From NCBI GenBank assembly GCA_019009955.1, contig CM032230.1, positions 9,969,501 to 10,033,500 on the forward strand: a DNA stretch of 64,000 bases, written 5' to 3'. Positions 1 through 14,100 of the stretch are shown in pieces. Under the pieces are notes generated by a model, which was not told where the DNA came from, did not search any database, and was given only the letters and a program-made list of their open reading frames with translations. The number at the start of each line of letters is the position of its first letter. Position 1 is the first letter of the stretch. This DNA is from Riptortus pedestris (lineage: Eukaryota; Arthropoda; Insecta; Hemiptera; Alydidae). The translations under genes were made by a program, and so were the position numbers.

Positions 1-1955
1 TTGAGAATCGATCACCCAACTCTAGGTTTACCAACTATTAACACACATGGCTAACCTCAGCCCCATATTGGAGTTTAAAAATTGGAATGTTGAAATTTGT
101 TGAAAAGTAATAGTAGTAGTGTAAAGTAGTCAACTTGAATAACTTGTAACAGAATGGACAGATATCAGCAAAAGTAACACCTAATTAAGGATCTAAATGT
201 AGGGTAAAATGAAACTCGGAAGTCACTAAAGCTGATAATTCATATAATAAAATGTTAAATGTTATTTATTTATGTCCACTTTGTGTTACTATAGCCCTTT
301 TCTAGCCTGGGTGGAACTAAGGATTTTAATTAATGACTTTGTCACTAAATAAATTCCTATTGGCCTGACGGGAATCAAACTTGCCACCCTAGGTTTAACC
401 AAGTGTGATTAAGACCACAAATCACACGGCTAACCTGAGCCCCATAATAATACATTAAGGTCACATTGAAGACAAATGTTGTACATTTGTGTTAACTTAA
501 AAGTAGTAAAGTTATAAAAGTGTGGTATACGGAAGTACACTCTGGAGAATATAAGGGTCCTTGTTGAAGGAAATATATGCTCAAGATGAGTAGCTTATTA
601 TCTTTTTAACTCATGTTTCTGAATTTTGATACTTTTCACTATTTATTTTTTTTTTTTTGTACAAAGTTAAAATTAGGGGAGTTCTACACCTTGTTTCATC
701 TTCTTTCCTCTATCCTTGGGCCCCTCTGTACTTTCCATTAATGTGTCGACACATTATGATCATATAAAATAAATGGCCCATTCTTGATCAGAGGGGAGGA
801 AACCACAAGCTGGCTAATATGATTGATGGATTCTCTTAGATGTTAGAGAGGAGGGGCTAGGGGAGGAACCCTCCCCCTTCCAGATGCCCTCGGAGCTTTA
901 TGAGTAAAGAGGACCACAAAAATAATTAGCTCACCTCAAAGAGAGATGGGAAGAGAGGGGAATAGGAGAGTAGGACAAGATAAAAGTGGAGGCCAAGATT
1001 GAGGCGGAGTGATGACCCGAGGGGAGGCAGAATCCTAGCATTTATATTTCATAAGGGGGAACAGAATATTACATCCCTCCTACTCTTTTTCATAGATTAT
1101 GCCGAATAATAAACCACGGCATTATAAAATATTCTTTTGCTTTAATATTTTTATTTGGCTTGCTTAGCTCTTATTCGGGTTGAGGCTTATTAGAAAAGTC
1201 CACATAGCACATAAGAAAGATGGACAAACATATGCGATAATCCTAAGCTAAAAGTCAACCCTAAGCTTCTTTATCAAATCTGCATTCATAATAAAAATTT
1301 CATATATGGCAAATATATACCTTATATACTGAAATATATTTAGTGATTTATATGGTGTGTAATATCTTAAGAAGTTCACCAACTTATAAGTCATCTTTTA
1401 ATTTACCGATGCACTTAAAATAGAAAATTGTATTAAAAACTTCATTGATAGTAGTCCTTTTAAGACCTCGATTTGGTCCAGTTATTCTTATTTCCCAAGC
1501 ATCTCGCATAATATCATATTATTATTACGAATTATGATAGACAAAGAAACAACTTGGAGACTGTTATAAATCAGAAAGAAAAAAAAATATATACTTTGAT
1601 TATTTTCCTTATTCATTCCTTCAAAGTTTTGCTTACATCCATTATTATTTTATTCTGTGCTTCTCCTGTGTGAGTTTTGTGCTCAAAAGATGTGTTCATA
1701 TATAAGAGCTGAACTCTGTGGTTTCAATTTTTATTTTTTAACCTAACCAAGAAAAAATGTTGTAGTGGGGAAAATAGATAATGGTTTGACACATTAATTA
1801 ATTGATTCCACAGAATGAAGATGAAGGGGGGGGGGAGGATGATTTAAAGTAATTTCAAATAATAAAAAAACTTTTTGATTCCAAAAACAAAGAGGGGCCA
1901 AAGCCTGTTACACTGCTATTCTCTAACTCAAATAATAACCGTATATTAAAACATT

Positions 1956-1991
<36 letters not shown>

Positions 1992-2645
1992 GTCTGCTTT
2001 TTGCTACGATTCCTAATGATGATGTAAGGTAACCACTCATTTCTAAAATTCCTCAGAGATGCGCTTAGTATTTTAGTTTGTCACTAATTAAATTCCTAAG
2101 TACATATGGAAATTGATCTCACGATTCTAAATTTACCAAAAGCACTGAGGCCTGTTCCTTTAACATGGAGTTCCATTAAAATATTTGAAATTATACAAAC
2201 ATCTTTAAAAAAAAATTATGTCACTAGGAACATCATTGTCTTCTAATAGGAATCGTAAATTATTTATTTAATCAAACACGCCACTCAAGGTTTACCATGA
2301 GAAGTTAAGACACCTTAACTCACATTCTAACCTGAGCCCCAAAAAAATTGAATTATAATTTATTGTAAGTAAACAGCATGCATTTTAACAAATATATTAT
2401 ATAAGCTAACATTTATAAATTTCTTAATGCAACATAGAATTACTTTTAGGATTTTATAAATTAATGTTATTATTTGTAGAAAAAGGGCTGGCCCCTGAAG
2501 AGGTGGTATACAGGGTTCGAAACACGGTATACAGGGGTCAATTTTGAAAAAAGGAGTTTTTGTTTGGTGACCATGGAGATTATATACTGTGAATATTATA
2601 AAAATCAATTATCTGTAAACAATAATGGAATGATCGATATTTCAG
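1..2645 (+). other. Ddr intron sequence
   Basis: No exon can be recognised left of 2646, where a TTTCAG acceptor precedes coding sequence. The stretch holds SINE pieces at 1-64, 262-443 and 2262-2340, a TA microsatellite around 1961-1987 and otherwise AT-rich sequence. It is presumably intron, because upstream Ddr exons are needed to complete the kinase. Confidence 0.6.
262..443 (-). mobile_element. SINE S1 copy in Ddr intron
   Basis: Reverse copy from TTATTTATTTATGTCCACTT through GGAATCAAACTTGCCACCCT to ACGGCTAACCTGAGCCC. A further fragment covers 1-64 and another 2262-2340. Confidence 0.7.
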
Positions 2646-5600
2646 AATGGACTTCCAAAGAGACGTGCGTATCCTAGGAGCCCTTGAAGACGTGAATATA
2701 GCTCGTGTGCTTGGGGTGTGCTGGAGAGAGGAGCCATACTGTGTTGTGATGGAGTACCTAGAGCACGGAGACCTTACACAGTTCCTCAAGTCGCATGTAC
2801 CAGCCGAAACTGTTCGCACGCTCCCACCTGGTGTTAAGAGCCTAAGGTAAATATCAAAAAACCATCAAACAGGTCTGCTTAAACTAAGCATATTTGCCCC
2901 ATATCGCTATGACAAATAACTCATCTCTCCTTTATTCTCTATTTCTAAATCAAAATACGATAAGTGGAGGTGGGTGTTTGCTGAAGACTAAAGATAAGAA
3001 AGCACAAATAACTCCCTTAATATTCGAGCTGCAAAAAAATGTATGGAACAACAATTTTAGAGCATCAATAGTTTAACAAGATTGATTCTATAACATTTTA
3101 CAAACCAAATCGTAATAACGGAGATATGATTTTTTTTAATTTCTCTTCACTCTAAAACCCCCAAAACCTGGACCCATTTCAGACATTAAAAAATATGATA
3201 TGAACAAATGGTTAAATATTGATTATGGCATAGATCAAAGAAATATTTTTGAGCCGAAATAAAATATTAATCATCACCACACAATGTATTTGCATCTACC
3301 TCATCTATTTGAGATCTGTTGAAAACAATATATGGTATAAAAGTGAGGGTTTCCTGATGGCTGAAAATTAAAGAGTGCAAACATCTCAGTTGAATTTCAA
3401 AATAGAAATTCTGTCATACAAGGGCTGTGTAAACGAAGCAGATTTCCAACATGTTAGAACGACATATTACTGATCTCATTTCAGCATATATTATTTATTT
3501 TAAAAAAAAAAAAAATCCAATGAGTAGAAATGGCCAGTCAATAAAAGCTTATTTGATGACATCATCACACATCGTATTTGCATATATCTCACATAATAAA
3601 GGTCCATTCAAAACAATATTTGTTATTTGTGCTTGGAATAAGACATTTCATAATATATTCTGTTATTTGGAAAATGCAATGAATAAAATTTGGTTTTACT
3701 GAAGGTGGAAATCTAAAAAATGCCAATATCTTGGTTCATATTGAAGATAGAGAAAACATGTATATGACAACAATTATAGAACATTAAATTTTTAATAATA
3801 TTGATACTATACAATTTTTCGAACCACTATAATAATAGAGATATTTTGAAATTTCAAAATTCCCCCCTCTAAATCCTCTCTCCCACTTGTGTGGTTTCAT
3901 TCGTTCACTTGATCTTTAGTTTTATATAAAACATTCAAATATTGAGTTTGTTGAAAATTGAGTCATGAGTACAACCTCAATAGCTGATTTCCCTTACGGG
4001 AAATCGGCTATTAAAAAGTTTGTAGAGTAAAATTTACAGAAAATTGAATTTGCAACAAGATTGGTTATAAGCAATTTTTCTATTCAACTCATAGAAATGG
4101 AGATATTTTGAACTTTCGATTTTCTCGCCCTCTAACTAAGCAGTCTTCTTCCTCCCCCTCCTCTAAGCAGTCCAATTTCAACTATTCCATGAGCTTCAAA
4201 CCAACACTTGTAAACCAGTTTTTCACAAGCATTTCCACCCCCACTTCCACTATCTGATTATAACGATCAATTTAGTTTTTGAAATATTTCCCCTCTTCAG
4301 AATAATTGTAATATAGTTTTAAATTTGTTCTGATCTATTTGTTTCAGCTTCAACTGCCTCCTCTACATGGCCACACAAATAGCATCTGGAATGCGCTACC
4401 TAGAATCTCTGAATTTCGTTCACAGAGACTTGGCTACGAGGTAAGTTATATTATGTCATCTAATAGTTTTCTTTTAAATTTGTTCATGAATCATCTTCTA
4501 GAGACTGAAAGTGTCTGTCTGATGTTTACAAAACATCCATCATCTCTATTTCTATGTATAAAACCAATGACTAGAAAGGGGGTTTAATCATGACTGAAAA
4601 CAAGAAAGTATAAATAACTTGCTTAGTACTTCAGTTACGAAAAAAATTCATAGAACAATTGCAGACCGTAAATAATTTAACAAGATTGATTCTATAACAA
4701 TTTATGATCTGGCTCTTAATAATCGAGATATTTAAAATTGTTGAACCCCTCCCTCTAATATAACAACAATTATTGAGAAAATATGTATTTAACAATCAAA
4801 TCTAATTATTATTATTATTATTTATTAACGTCCACTTTTTGCAACGTAGGTTAATTGGGAGGGGTTATCTACAGGTTACCACCCTTTTCTAGCCAGGGTG
4901 GGACTTAGGATGTTATTTAATGAATTTCGTCACTAAATAATTTCCTTTGCCCAGGCGAGAATCGAACTCGCCACTCTAGGTTTACCATGTGAGATAAAGG
5001 TCAACGCTTTAACTCACACGGCTAACCTGAGCCCCTTCAAAGGTAATTAAATTTGGAAGGAAGAATGGTTCCCACCACAACCATGGGACTAAGGATTTCA
5101 TTTAATGATTTTGTCACTTAAGAAATTCCTATGCCCAGGTAAGAATTAAACTCGCAACTCTAGATTTGCAGAATGAGATAAAGAACAATGCCTTAACTCT
5201 CATAAATAAACTCAGCCCCCAATGGTTTATAGAGAAACTAAAAGTTTTATAAGAACCTGAAACATTATTGCTTTTCATATTCAAAAGAACTAGATTTAAT
5301 AAGACTTATATTATCCCTAACTATATTAAATACCGTTTATAGTCATATTTTCACAAGAAAAATTAGTAGAGATAAGAAATTTATCAACTCTACTAAGAGC
5401 TGCAAGTGTCAAAAATACATATTAAATATTTTAAGCAAAAAAAATTGGTTGTTTTTTTTTTTATTTTTTTTACACACACACATATATAATACATTATTTG
5501 AAACCCATTTCATGCTAGGGTTACTATACTTTTATACAAATCTAATTTTATTTAGAAACTTTTTAATGAACCTGTTTGAAATAATATTATTGTTTCAATA

Positions 5601-8127
5601 GGAATTGCCTCGTTGGAAAAGGCTACCAGATAAAAATCTCAGACTTTGGCACGGATAATGAAGCATACACGAGCGATTACTACAAAGTGAATGGAACTCT
5701 CCCACTCCCGATTCGCTGGATGGCTTGGGAATCTATATTTTTGGTAAGTAAACATTTTATCAAATTTAAATTGCTAAAGCGTGGGTAGTAAAATACGCAC
5801 TTGTGAATGAAGGTCCCAGCATTCTATGCTAAAGGAGGAAGTTCAAAGCTGAAGGCAGTAGAATTCATTATATTGCTTATGTGGTTGGTTGTCTTCAAGG
5901 TCAGACTTCTGTTCCCCCAGTATTCATGTGACAACGTGAGGCAATTGAGTAGCACAAAGTAGTCGCAAATTAGGTCTGTAGTGCCACTACAATATGACAA
6001 GAAATGGGTCAGGTTAAACTTTCTACCAAAGACGTCCTTGATCCTTCATGAGCTGCTGATCAAAAATTTTCTTTTTTCAAAAAATTATCAATGTGATATG
6101 GTTTTAAATAAAATGTACTTTTAAAGTCATGATCAAGACTTTTAGAGACTCATTTTGATCATTTTAAAGACTCATCATGATCAAAGTTCTTGAATAAACA
6201 TAATATTTTATGCATTATTAATGAATTTGTCCTCAGTGGTAATGACTATGATGGTATTAATCAAGTATTTTCATTATATAAGTTCAAAACGAGTCATTTA
6301 AACAACATGGTGGGAGTGAAGATGAATATTTTAATTTTGGAATTATCTGTATGAATTTGATTGTTGGCCTTGTGAAGAAGCAGATTGGAAATTTCAAAGA
6401 ACAATAAAATGGAAAAATACACAATGTAAATTTGTAGAAAGGCATTATACAATTTAAAAAGAAGCAACTTTTATTTTTATTTGAATTGGTCTTAGCCATG
6501 AAATTGCATGATTTTAATCAATTTTCTTTCTTCTACTTATGACATAATTTTCCGTAATTTTCTTCACCAACAGTCCTACCTAGTGTGTTTCAAAATATGT
6601 CAACATTGACATATTTTGAAACCAAATTTTCAGCGAATAACATTGCCATAAACTATTTATCTTTCATCCAACATCAATTCTTTTCACAAATGAATCTTTA
6701 TCAGATTATGGAAAATCAGTTATTAGTGTTGGAGTCATAACACAATTTTTATTTAGGAAATGAGAGGGAGAGTGAGAGAGAAAGAGAGAGAAATTTGCCT
6801 TTAATGTTCTAGCAATTCCCATTTTTACTTAATACAAAATTTGTTGACAAGTCTCATAAAAACAGAAATATTTCGAATTTTCAAAATTCCCCCTCTAAGC
6901 CTCCCTCCTCCTGGTCTGATTTTAGCCAATAACAAACTTTTACTCATGACGCGACTTAAAAAAATTCTTCAAATGTCCATTGATTCTACCTAGTAGATGA
7001 TAAAAATGAGGTCTGCTCAAAATTGTATACATATTTCCGTCTGTTAACTCTCTAGGGGCGATAATTTTTCTTTAATCGATACCAAACTCATTTTATATTG
7101 ATATTTTATTTGGGGGCTCAGATTGGCCGTGCGAGTCAAGGTGTTGGTCTTAATCTCACGTGGTAGACCTAGAGTGGTGGGTTCGATTCCCGCCCCGGGC
7201 AGTAGAAATTTATTTAATGACGGACTCATTAAATAAACTTCTTAGGCCCGCCCTGGCTAGAAAGGGTTGTTAACCTGTAGATAACCCGTCTTGATTAGCC
7301 ATAGTAACATATAGTGGGCGTAAATAATAATAAACAAACTCAATATTTAAACGTTTTGTGAAAAAATGAAGATCAAGTTCATTAACGGCTAAAATTTGAC
7401 AAGTGGGAGGAAGGGGGATTTCAAAAATTCAAAATATCTCCGTTATTATGCATCGGGGCGAACTTGTATAGAGTCAATCTTATTGAAAATGTAATGTTCT
7501 ATAAATGTTGTAAAGTATGTTTTTTCATTATCTGTATTATTAACCGAGATATTTGCATTTTTTTAGTTTTTGGCCATCAGTACACACCCACTCCTACTCA
7601 TGTCATATTAAAAATAAGCTGTTAATGTGGCTAAATAATAATAATAATAGGGCTGTCATGCAGCCCCTGCATGAGAGACCTTTTTTATTTGAGGGCTCAG
7701 GTTTGTCATTCGATTTAAGGCATTGGTCTTAATCTTGCTCTGATCTATCATAATTAGTCTCAGCAATATCAAAGTGCACGTTATTAAATAACATTTGTTT
7801 TATTTATTTGTGTTTTTTTTTTAGGGTAAATACACAACGAAGAGTGACGTTTGGTCGTTTGGGGTGACCCTGTGGGAGATGCTGTTCCTTTGCAGACGTC
7901 GGCCGTTCGACTCGCTGACCAACGAAGAGGTGATGGAGAACGTTGCATTGTTGCGGGATGAGAGGAGTGGGTTCACGCCCCTCCCTAGACCTCCTGCTCC
8001 TTGCACTAAGGACATAGCTGATCTCATGGCAGAGTGCTGGCAACCAGCCGAAATACAGAGGCCCACCTTCTGCCAGATACACCTCTTCCTACAGAGGAAA
8101 AACCTTGGCTATGCTCCCGTTTCGTGA
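2646..8127 (+). CDS. Ddr: Discoidin domain receptor tyrosine kinase, 3' four exons (kinase domain), 5' incomplete
   Basis: Exons 2646-2846, 4348-4440, 5602-5743 and 7825-8127 have AG/GT borders and join in frame (phases 2, 2, 0). Together they encode most of a receptor tyrosine kinase domain: the alpha-C region and hinge ([14 protein letters not shown]), the catalytic loop HRDLATRN across exons 2 and 3, DFG, the paired activation-loop tyrosines (SDYYKVNG), PIRWMAWES, the F-helix [13 protein letters not shown], and a C-terminal [11 protein letters not shown] before TGA at 8125. The DYYKV and IRWMAWES motifs and the C-terminal tail are typical of discoidin domain receptors, membrane receptors for collagen. 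The discoidin domains, transmembrane segment, glycine loop and VAVK lysine must lie left of the window. Two residues differ from vertebrate DDRs: the alpha-C Glu position reads Asp (QRDVRIL), and the residues after DFG are TDN rather than MSR. Introns carry SINE and hairpin-repeat copies. Confidence 0.9.
3411..4011 (+). mobile_element. Family H repeat, diverged copy in Ddr intron
   Basis: Degenerate head CTGTCATACAAGGGCTGTGT with AACGAAGCAGATTTCC, and a tail TCATGAGTACAACCTCAATA followed by GATTTCCCTTACGGGAAATC-GGCTA. A related partial core precedes it at about 2870-3190 and another follows at 4020-4200. Confidence 0.6.
4805..5035 (-). mobile_element. tRNA-derived SINE (family S1), full-length copy
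   Basis: Reverse complement of a unit of about 220 bp. It starts GGGGCTCAGGTTAGCCGTGT (A-box-like), has a GTTCGATTC B box, then TTTATTTAGTGACG and GGCTAGAAAAGGGTGGTAAC, and ends in AT-rich simple repeats after a TGGACGTTAATAAATA tail. Ddr intron. Confidence 0.8.
5083..5220 (-). mobile_element. SINE S1, partial
   Basis: GGACTAAGGATTTCATTTAA to AACTCAGCCCCC, directly after the full copy ending at 5035. Other weak fragments are at 7690-7745 (+), 25732-25870 (-) and 51283-51382 (-). Confidence 0.55.
7112..7330 (+). mobile_element. tRNA-derived SINE (S1), full-length
   Basis: GGGGCTCAGATTGGCCGTGC head, B box GGTTCGATTCC at 7180, common body TAACCTGTAGATAACCCGTC, and a GTAAATAATAATAA tail. The best-preserved promoter boxes in the window. 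Confidence 0.85.
7335..7680 (-). mobile_element. Family H repeat, reverse partial copy
   Basis: Reversed core (AAGATCAAGTTCATTAACGG, AATATCTCCGTTATTATGCA) running to GTCATGCAGCCCCTGCATGA near 7650-7675. A forward core lies at 6840-7110 on the other side of a SINE, so the SINE may have landed in a foldback pair. Confidence 0.55.
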
Positions 8128-11100
8128 AGTACCTCGATAAATTAATAAGAAATGACTGATTTACTCACAAAATTATTTAGCCGCTCACAGTGAAAATAAT
8201 ATGTCACAATTATTCTTCTAATAGCTATAGTATTTGATTCTGTTCATCATCATTATGATCCAAAAGCTATGCCTTGCAAAAATTGTATTATTTCGGAAGC
8301 TGCTCTTTTCATATAACTATACCCACCCTAATCCATAAGATGTTTTTGTCTTCAAATGCCTCCATTCTGTTAAATTATTATCACCCACTTTATGCGACTA
8401 ATTGGTACATGTTATCTATAATTTACCACCCTTTTCTAGGATTTTATTTAATGAGTTAGTCAATATAAATAAATTCCTATTGCCTAGGCGAGAATTTGAA
8501 CTCACAACTCTAGGTTTACCAAATGAAATTAAGACCATTGCCGTAACTCATATGGCCAACCTGTGCCTCCTCACAAACTATTTGATGTTGTCATCTTAAT
8601 TTGCTGGTGGGGGCCAGTAAAAAAAATAGAATACTCCTTAAAATTCCTTTATTTTATGTTTTTCTTCATACTTAAAGGCCAAATTGTCAAAATTTCATCT
8701 ATTGCGTTTCCTGAACTCCTGCGTTTTTAGTGTTTAAAATTTGACTTGATAATGATATCTCAATGCATAAGTTTTCAATTTCTTATTTATAATCTATTAC
8801 TTGGCAAGTTTTTTAACAGAATTATAAGGATTCGCTATTTTAGTCTAATTTATGTTTTTTAAAGGAAAAAAATATATATATAAATAAATAATAAATAACA
8901 TTCAGAAAGAAACTTCACTTTATTCTCCAAACTGTGAGTTTAACGCATGGCAGGTTTGTTGTGTCTGTTAACTGCAAACTATTACAGAAAATTTAAAACA
9001 AACTTTTTATCCATTTTAGTATAACACTGGACTTTTTATCCACAATTTTTTTTTTTAAATTTTAAGATATGATAAAATATTCCCAATAGAAACAGATATG
9101 AAATGCTCACCTGAGAAAGCTTCCCAAAAACCATATTAATGAAATCATCAAAATATTTCATGAACAAACGTAAATGTTCAAACATATAGCCTTGCGGATT
9201 GTTTTTTCTCATAAAAATCGTGCCATATTATTTACACTGTGAGCCATTCTCTGAGAATAGCTATTGAGAATTTTTACTGCCTCACATTAGCTCTTTGTAA
9301 ATATATGTGTATTTATTTTTCATGTATTTAATATAAAATGTACTTTTATCAACAAAAAAAAGTTAATAAATAAATGTAATGTAATAAATAAATTGTAGAA
9401 GTTGTGCATTATTCTTAACATTGCCTTTTGCCCACGTGTAACTGTATGGGAAGGCTACTCTCTTGTTAATCGTGGCTGTTCTAAATCTCTAGCTGTCAAG
9501 TTGTCCGTGCAGGATCGATGGTAATGTTAAAACTTGAAAAATATGGCATTAGGAATAGTCTTTAAAAGAATTTTGGAAGAATAAGTGGACCACTTGCAAT
9601 CATTTGCATATTTCTTGAAGAGTAATTCACCAAAGCTTATATAATTAAAAAAAAATACAAAAAAAAAAAAAACAAATATTTAAAGTTGTTGAAAATTATT
9701 ACTTAAAATGTCTATTAGTAAAAGTTTAAGCATATTAGAATAAATATATTCTTCATAAATTTCTTTTTTACTTAATCTGGATAAAAGCAAAGCATATTAT
9801 TACTTCTAAGAAAAAAAAATTGATAAGGATTGGTGTATCGAATTCATTCCACTGTATAGCTTCTCGCAACTTATTAATCGTATTGGAAATGACTTTTTGA
9901 GCACCAGATTCTTAAATTTTAAACTTGTAACTCAATCTAATAATATACTCTTTATATGCATTTTATGTGCTTGAATCTCTCTGTAAGATAATTCAAGGAC
10001 ACGTAACTTTAAAGTGGCCTGTCGATATGTAAAGTTATATATATATATAGATAAACTTATATAAATGTATTAAAGATTTGTACATACTGTGGTATTTATG
10101 TAATGTTTTTAAGTGGTTGTAGGATATGTAGCCTATGTATTAGACATTTAAGATGTGAGAATGTGTGATGCTTATTCTAAACTTCTGTACATATTACTAC
10201 ATCGAATTAAGAAGAAAGGAAAAAAAGAGTAAATAATTAAAGAGATTATTTGTAGATTACAATGTATAAATTGATATATAATAAGAGAAGGATTAATGCT
10301 TGGCTACACTAATTGCAGATTCAAGGTGGACAAATTAAATGAAATCAATTACACTCCTTAAATGTTCTTCCAAGATTTCCTTGTAGTATGTCAAGCCTTA
10401 TTGGTGCCTCTTATGCAATACGTCGGAACTTATTAGCCGAGAAATTTCAGGAACAAACATGACAAGAAAAAACAGCTTTTTGAGAAACTTCTGAACAATA
10501 AAACTGTGTTTTATATTGAGGTTTTTGATTTCACTTTTAAAATAGTACATTATTAATCCTTTTCTTGTGTGGTGGTTGGTCATGGAGTGCAAAATCAGAC
10601 TACTTCAACAAAATCATGGATTTCTGCATTTTACAGTCTGATTTCATTCCTGTACTCTCTCCGTCTCTCCTTCCTAAAGTAGTTTTATACGACTTTGATT
10701 TAGCATTTTGACCAGATTTCAGTATTCAGTTCACCTTGGTAAAAATAATAAATTATACGTGACCAACAACCTCACAAGAAAGGGATAACTCCAACACTGG
10801 TCATCAAGGATATTCATAGACTATTCTTCTTTAATTAAACTAACAAATACTTTTTTTAATGTCAGATAGTTATGTCATCGCTGCTATTTAATTCTACCAC
10901 TAACTGTGACTGGAATTACACTACTTTAGTCAAAATACTGTTAGCAGAAAGTTTATCCATTATTGAAAATAAAGAAATGAAAAATTGATGTCTTTAATGG
11001 ATCACAATTATTTGAAAATAGTAATGAAATGACTGGGGTAACTGTGTTTGGCATTAAATGGAAAACACCCTTACATTTTATGTAATCCAATCTTAAATTT

Positions 11101-14100
11101 ATTTTTACTATTATTATCTTATTCCAGTTTCAATAAAAGAAAAATGATTGGGTATAAATAATTATTTCTTTAGAATAAATCTATAGACTACCTATAAACT
11201 TGTTATGCTCGTATTATCATAATTTACATAATCTGTAGTACAACCAGACTGCAATTTTTCATACATCAAATAGAAGGAATCCTTAATTCACAAATGCCAA
11301 ATTAATTATTTCCACCATTTTAATCCAAAAATTAAATTCTTTCAAAATTATGATTTTTCTTTTACATCTGATTATATAATTTTAAATAAAAGAAAACCAT
11401 TTTGAAGTTATAAATTTTGACATAACTATGCAAAAAAAAATTAATACATTTTTTGTATAACTGAATATTTTGAAAAGAAACTTTACAATCAAATCCCTTG
11501 GCTTGCCCATGGATTCACTCTTGTTTCATTGTTGCTTATCATCAAAATTTATTATAACATATTACGTGAATCTTAAGAGGCACCAAATAAACACAGAACT
11601 ATTACATTTTAAATTATGTAATTTATTTCATATGTTGATCTTCACCCTACAATTAGTGTAATCAAGGTTACATATAATATTATGAAGGATCTATAGTTAT
11701 TTTCTCAACCGTATTGAATGCCCCTTAGTTTCTTCCAAGCACTCCGCGAATGAACACTGGATTCATAAAATTATATTAAACAGACTTTTGAAAAAAAAAA
11801 AAAATGAATTTACTTACACAAAAAGCACAAAATACTATCGTCTATATAATTTCAACTTATGTAAATAAATAAGAGTATTAACCATGTAATTAAACTATAA
11901 TTTCAATATAAAGTAATACACTATATTTAATTGAATTTAAAAGTTCCAAAGCTGCTGAAGCGTCACAGAACATTAAACTATTTAGACAGGTTGCAAGATT
12001 CTGTTGAGGAAAGTAATTCAAGAGATTTGTACTCAAAAATTAAATTTAAGCAGTCTTGTATACTTCATTATAATTACTAATATAATAATGATTTATAGTA
12101 AGCCCCACTATCTTAATAATATTTGATTAATTTTGGAACAATATAAAATTATAACGATAGGTTTCTAAAACTTTCAATGACTTAACATGGAAGCCAAACT
12201 TCATTGAATTAAGGAAGCCATTCATTTTTAATAATTTATTAAAAAAAAAAAAGTTCTTTGTATCTTCTGCTTCAAAAAAATTTCTTTACTCGGTCTAAAA
12301 TTGTAGATTTTAAATTTATTTTAAGATTCATTATAAAATATATACATATACATATATTTTTATGATACATTTTATTCTTCCTAAAGATAATTTTTTAAAT
12401 ATAAAGTCTATTGGCTGTTCTTTGTTTACAACTTTATCTTCGAAAATAACCCTGAATTTTAAGTGATACTTACCTAGATTTCTATGTTCTTCTTCGATGC
12501 TGTGCTGAATTATTCGTCAGTCACTTGTATATTTTTTTAAATTTATTTTTCTATCTCTATAAATAAATTTGTTTGCATTCGACAACATGCTTTATGAAGA
12601 AGTTGTGCGACCAATTTAAGAATACATTTAATTTATAACTAATTTCTTTATACATTCTTTATGTCGAGTTGTTTGCTAACATGATGTATATAAAACACCA
12701 CTTTATAAACCGTATGAATTATCATTTTCATAATCTATTGATATAATTTTTAAAATCATTTTATGACATTGTTATTAAAAAAAATAACCATAGACCGAAA
12801 ATACTATCTATTTGTAAATAAAAATAAATGTTATTTATGGAACATATCTATCTATTGAAAAGTTATGAGACAGGGAACAGAACAAATAATATTTTAATAC
12901 AAAATTATTCAAATGTAAATGACAATAAAATATAGTAATGCAGTTTATACAATTGATATGCACTTTAGTATTTGATATAAAAAAAAAGAATGAAAACAAA
13001 ATTGCATACTACTATTTAGTTTGTCGATTAAATACACTTTGAAGCTTCTTAGAAACTTAGCTTAAAGTAAGTGATTTTTAATAATTAGATTCTAGTTTGT
13101 TAGTATTTATTCCAATACTTTCTTTCGTTTCGTTTTTATTTCTTTAATTATTTTTTCCATTTGCTGATAAAAGCGATGCATTGTGGTGACAATCATACTG
13201 ACTGCATGAAAAAAAAGAAAAAGAAATCCTTCTAACACTTTCTATCTATCTCTCTCTCAAAAGAAAAAGGTACTTCATTTTCACGCTAGAGCATTCGTTA
13301 TTTAAAAACTGTAGCAGTGTGTTAACTGTGTTTACCTCACACTATCTGGAGTTCTGAGAAAATGTTTTCACTTTATAATATATTATATAATAAGATGAGA
13401 TATAAGTATAATAAACTCTTGTATACGTTGTATCTACAATTCACATCAATCTTCTAGGTTTATATTTCCGAATGAGAGGCCTCTTTGTATAATGTCGTTA
13501 GGAATTTAAATAATTATTCCTGTTTCATAGCAATTTTTAAATAAATCACTTCCTTATGTAATGTGTGTATGCAATGAATATAGTACTCACAGTATAGACA
13601 ACAATCCTCTAGAATTCATTTGTTCAACTTTTATTTACTAATGTTTTTGAAAGTGTAAAATTCAATCTTCTTCTATCCAGAAACTGATTTTTTTTTTCTT
13701 TTTATAAATTTCCCCTTCTTCTGGATAACCATTTATTTTATGCGGATGTAGAATTCATTCAATGACTAAGATGCATAAATAAGCTACCTACAGCTGTCTG
13801 GTAACTCAGAACAAAGCTTTTCATTTTTCACGTAAAATTTTAGAAGTCACACTCAAATGCTCTTTTCTTTAATTTTTTCAACAAATAATTATTGTTTTTA
13901 TCATTCAAGATATTTTTCATAAGTTGTTTTAATTTAAAGTCTTCCAATTGTTTGAGAGCATAAAAATCATTTTTAGTATTTATTGTTCATACACTACTAT
14001 GTAAAAGACTAAATTATAAAATTTTCCTTCATGACTGTCAACAACTTTAAAGTCGCAAGGCCTTCATATTTTAGTAAAATATTTAACAGACCACACAACG

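Noticed and set aside
7112..7190. tRNA gene suggested by the A- and B-box-like sequence
   Set aside because: No cloverleaf can be drawn and the sequence recurs in many copies with a non-tRNA body, so it is a SINE head.
7821..8066. Minus-strand frames opposite the last Ddr exon
   Set aside because: Antisense shadows of the kinase exon.
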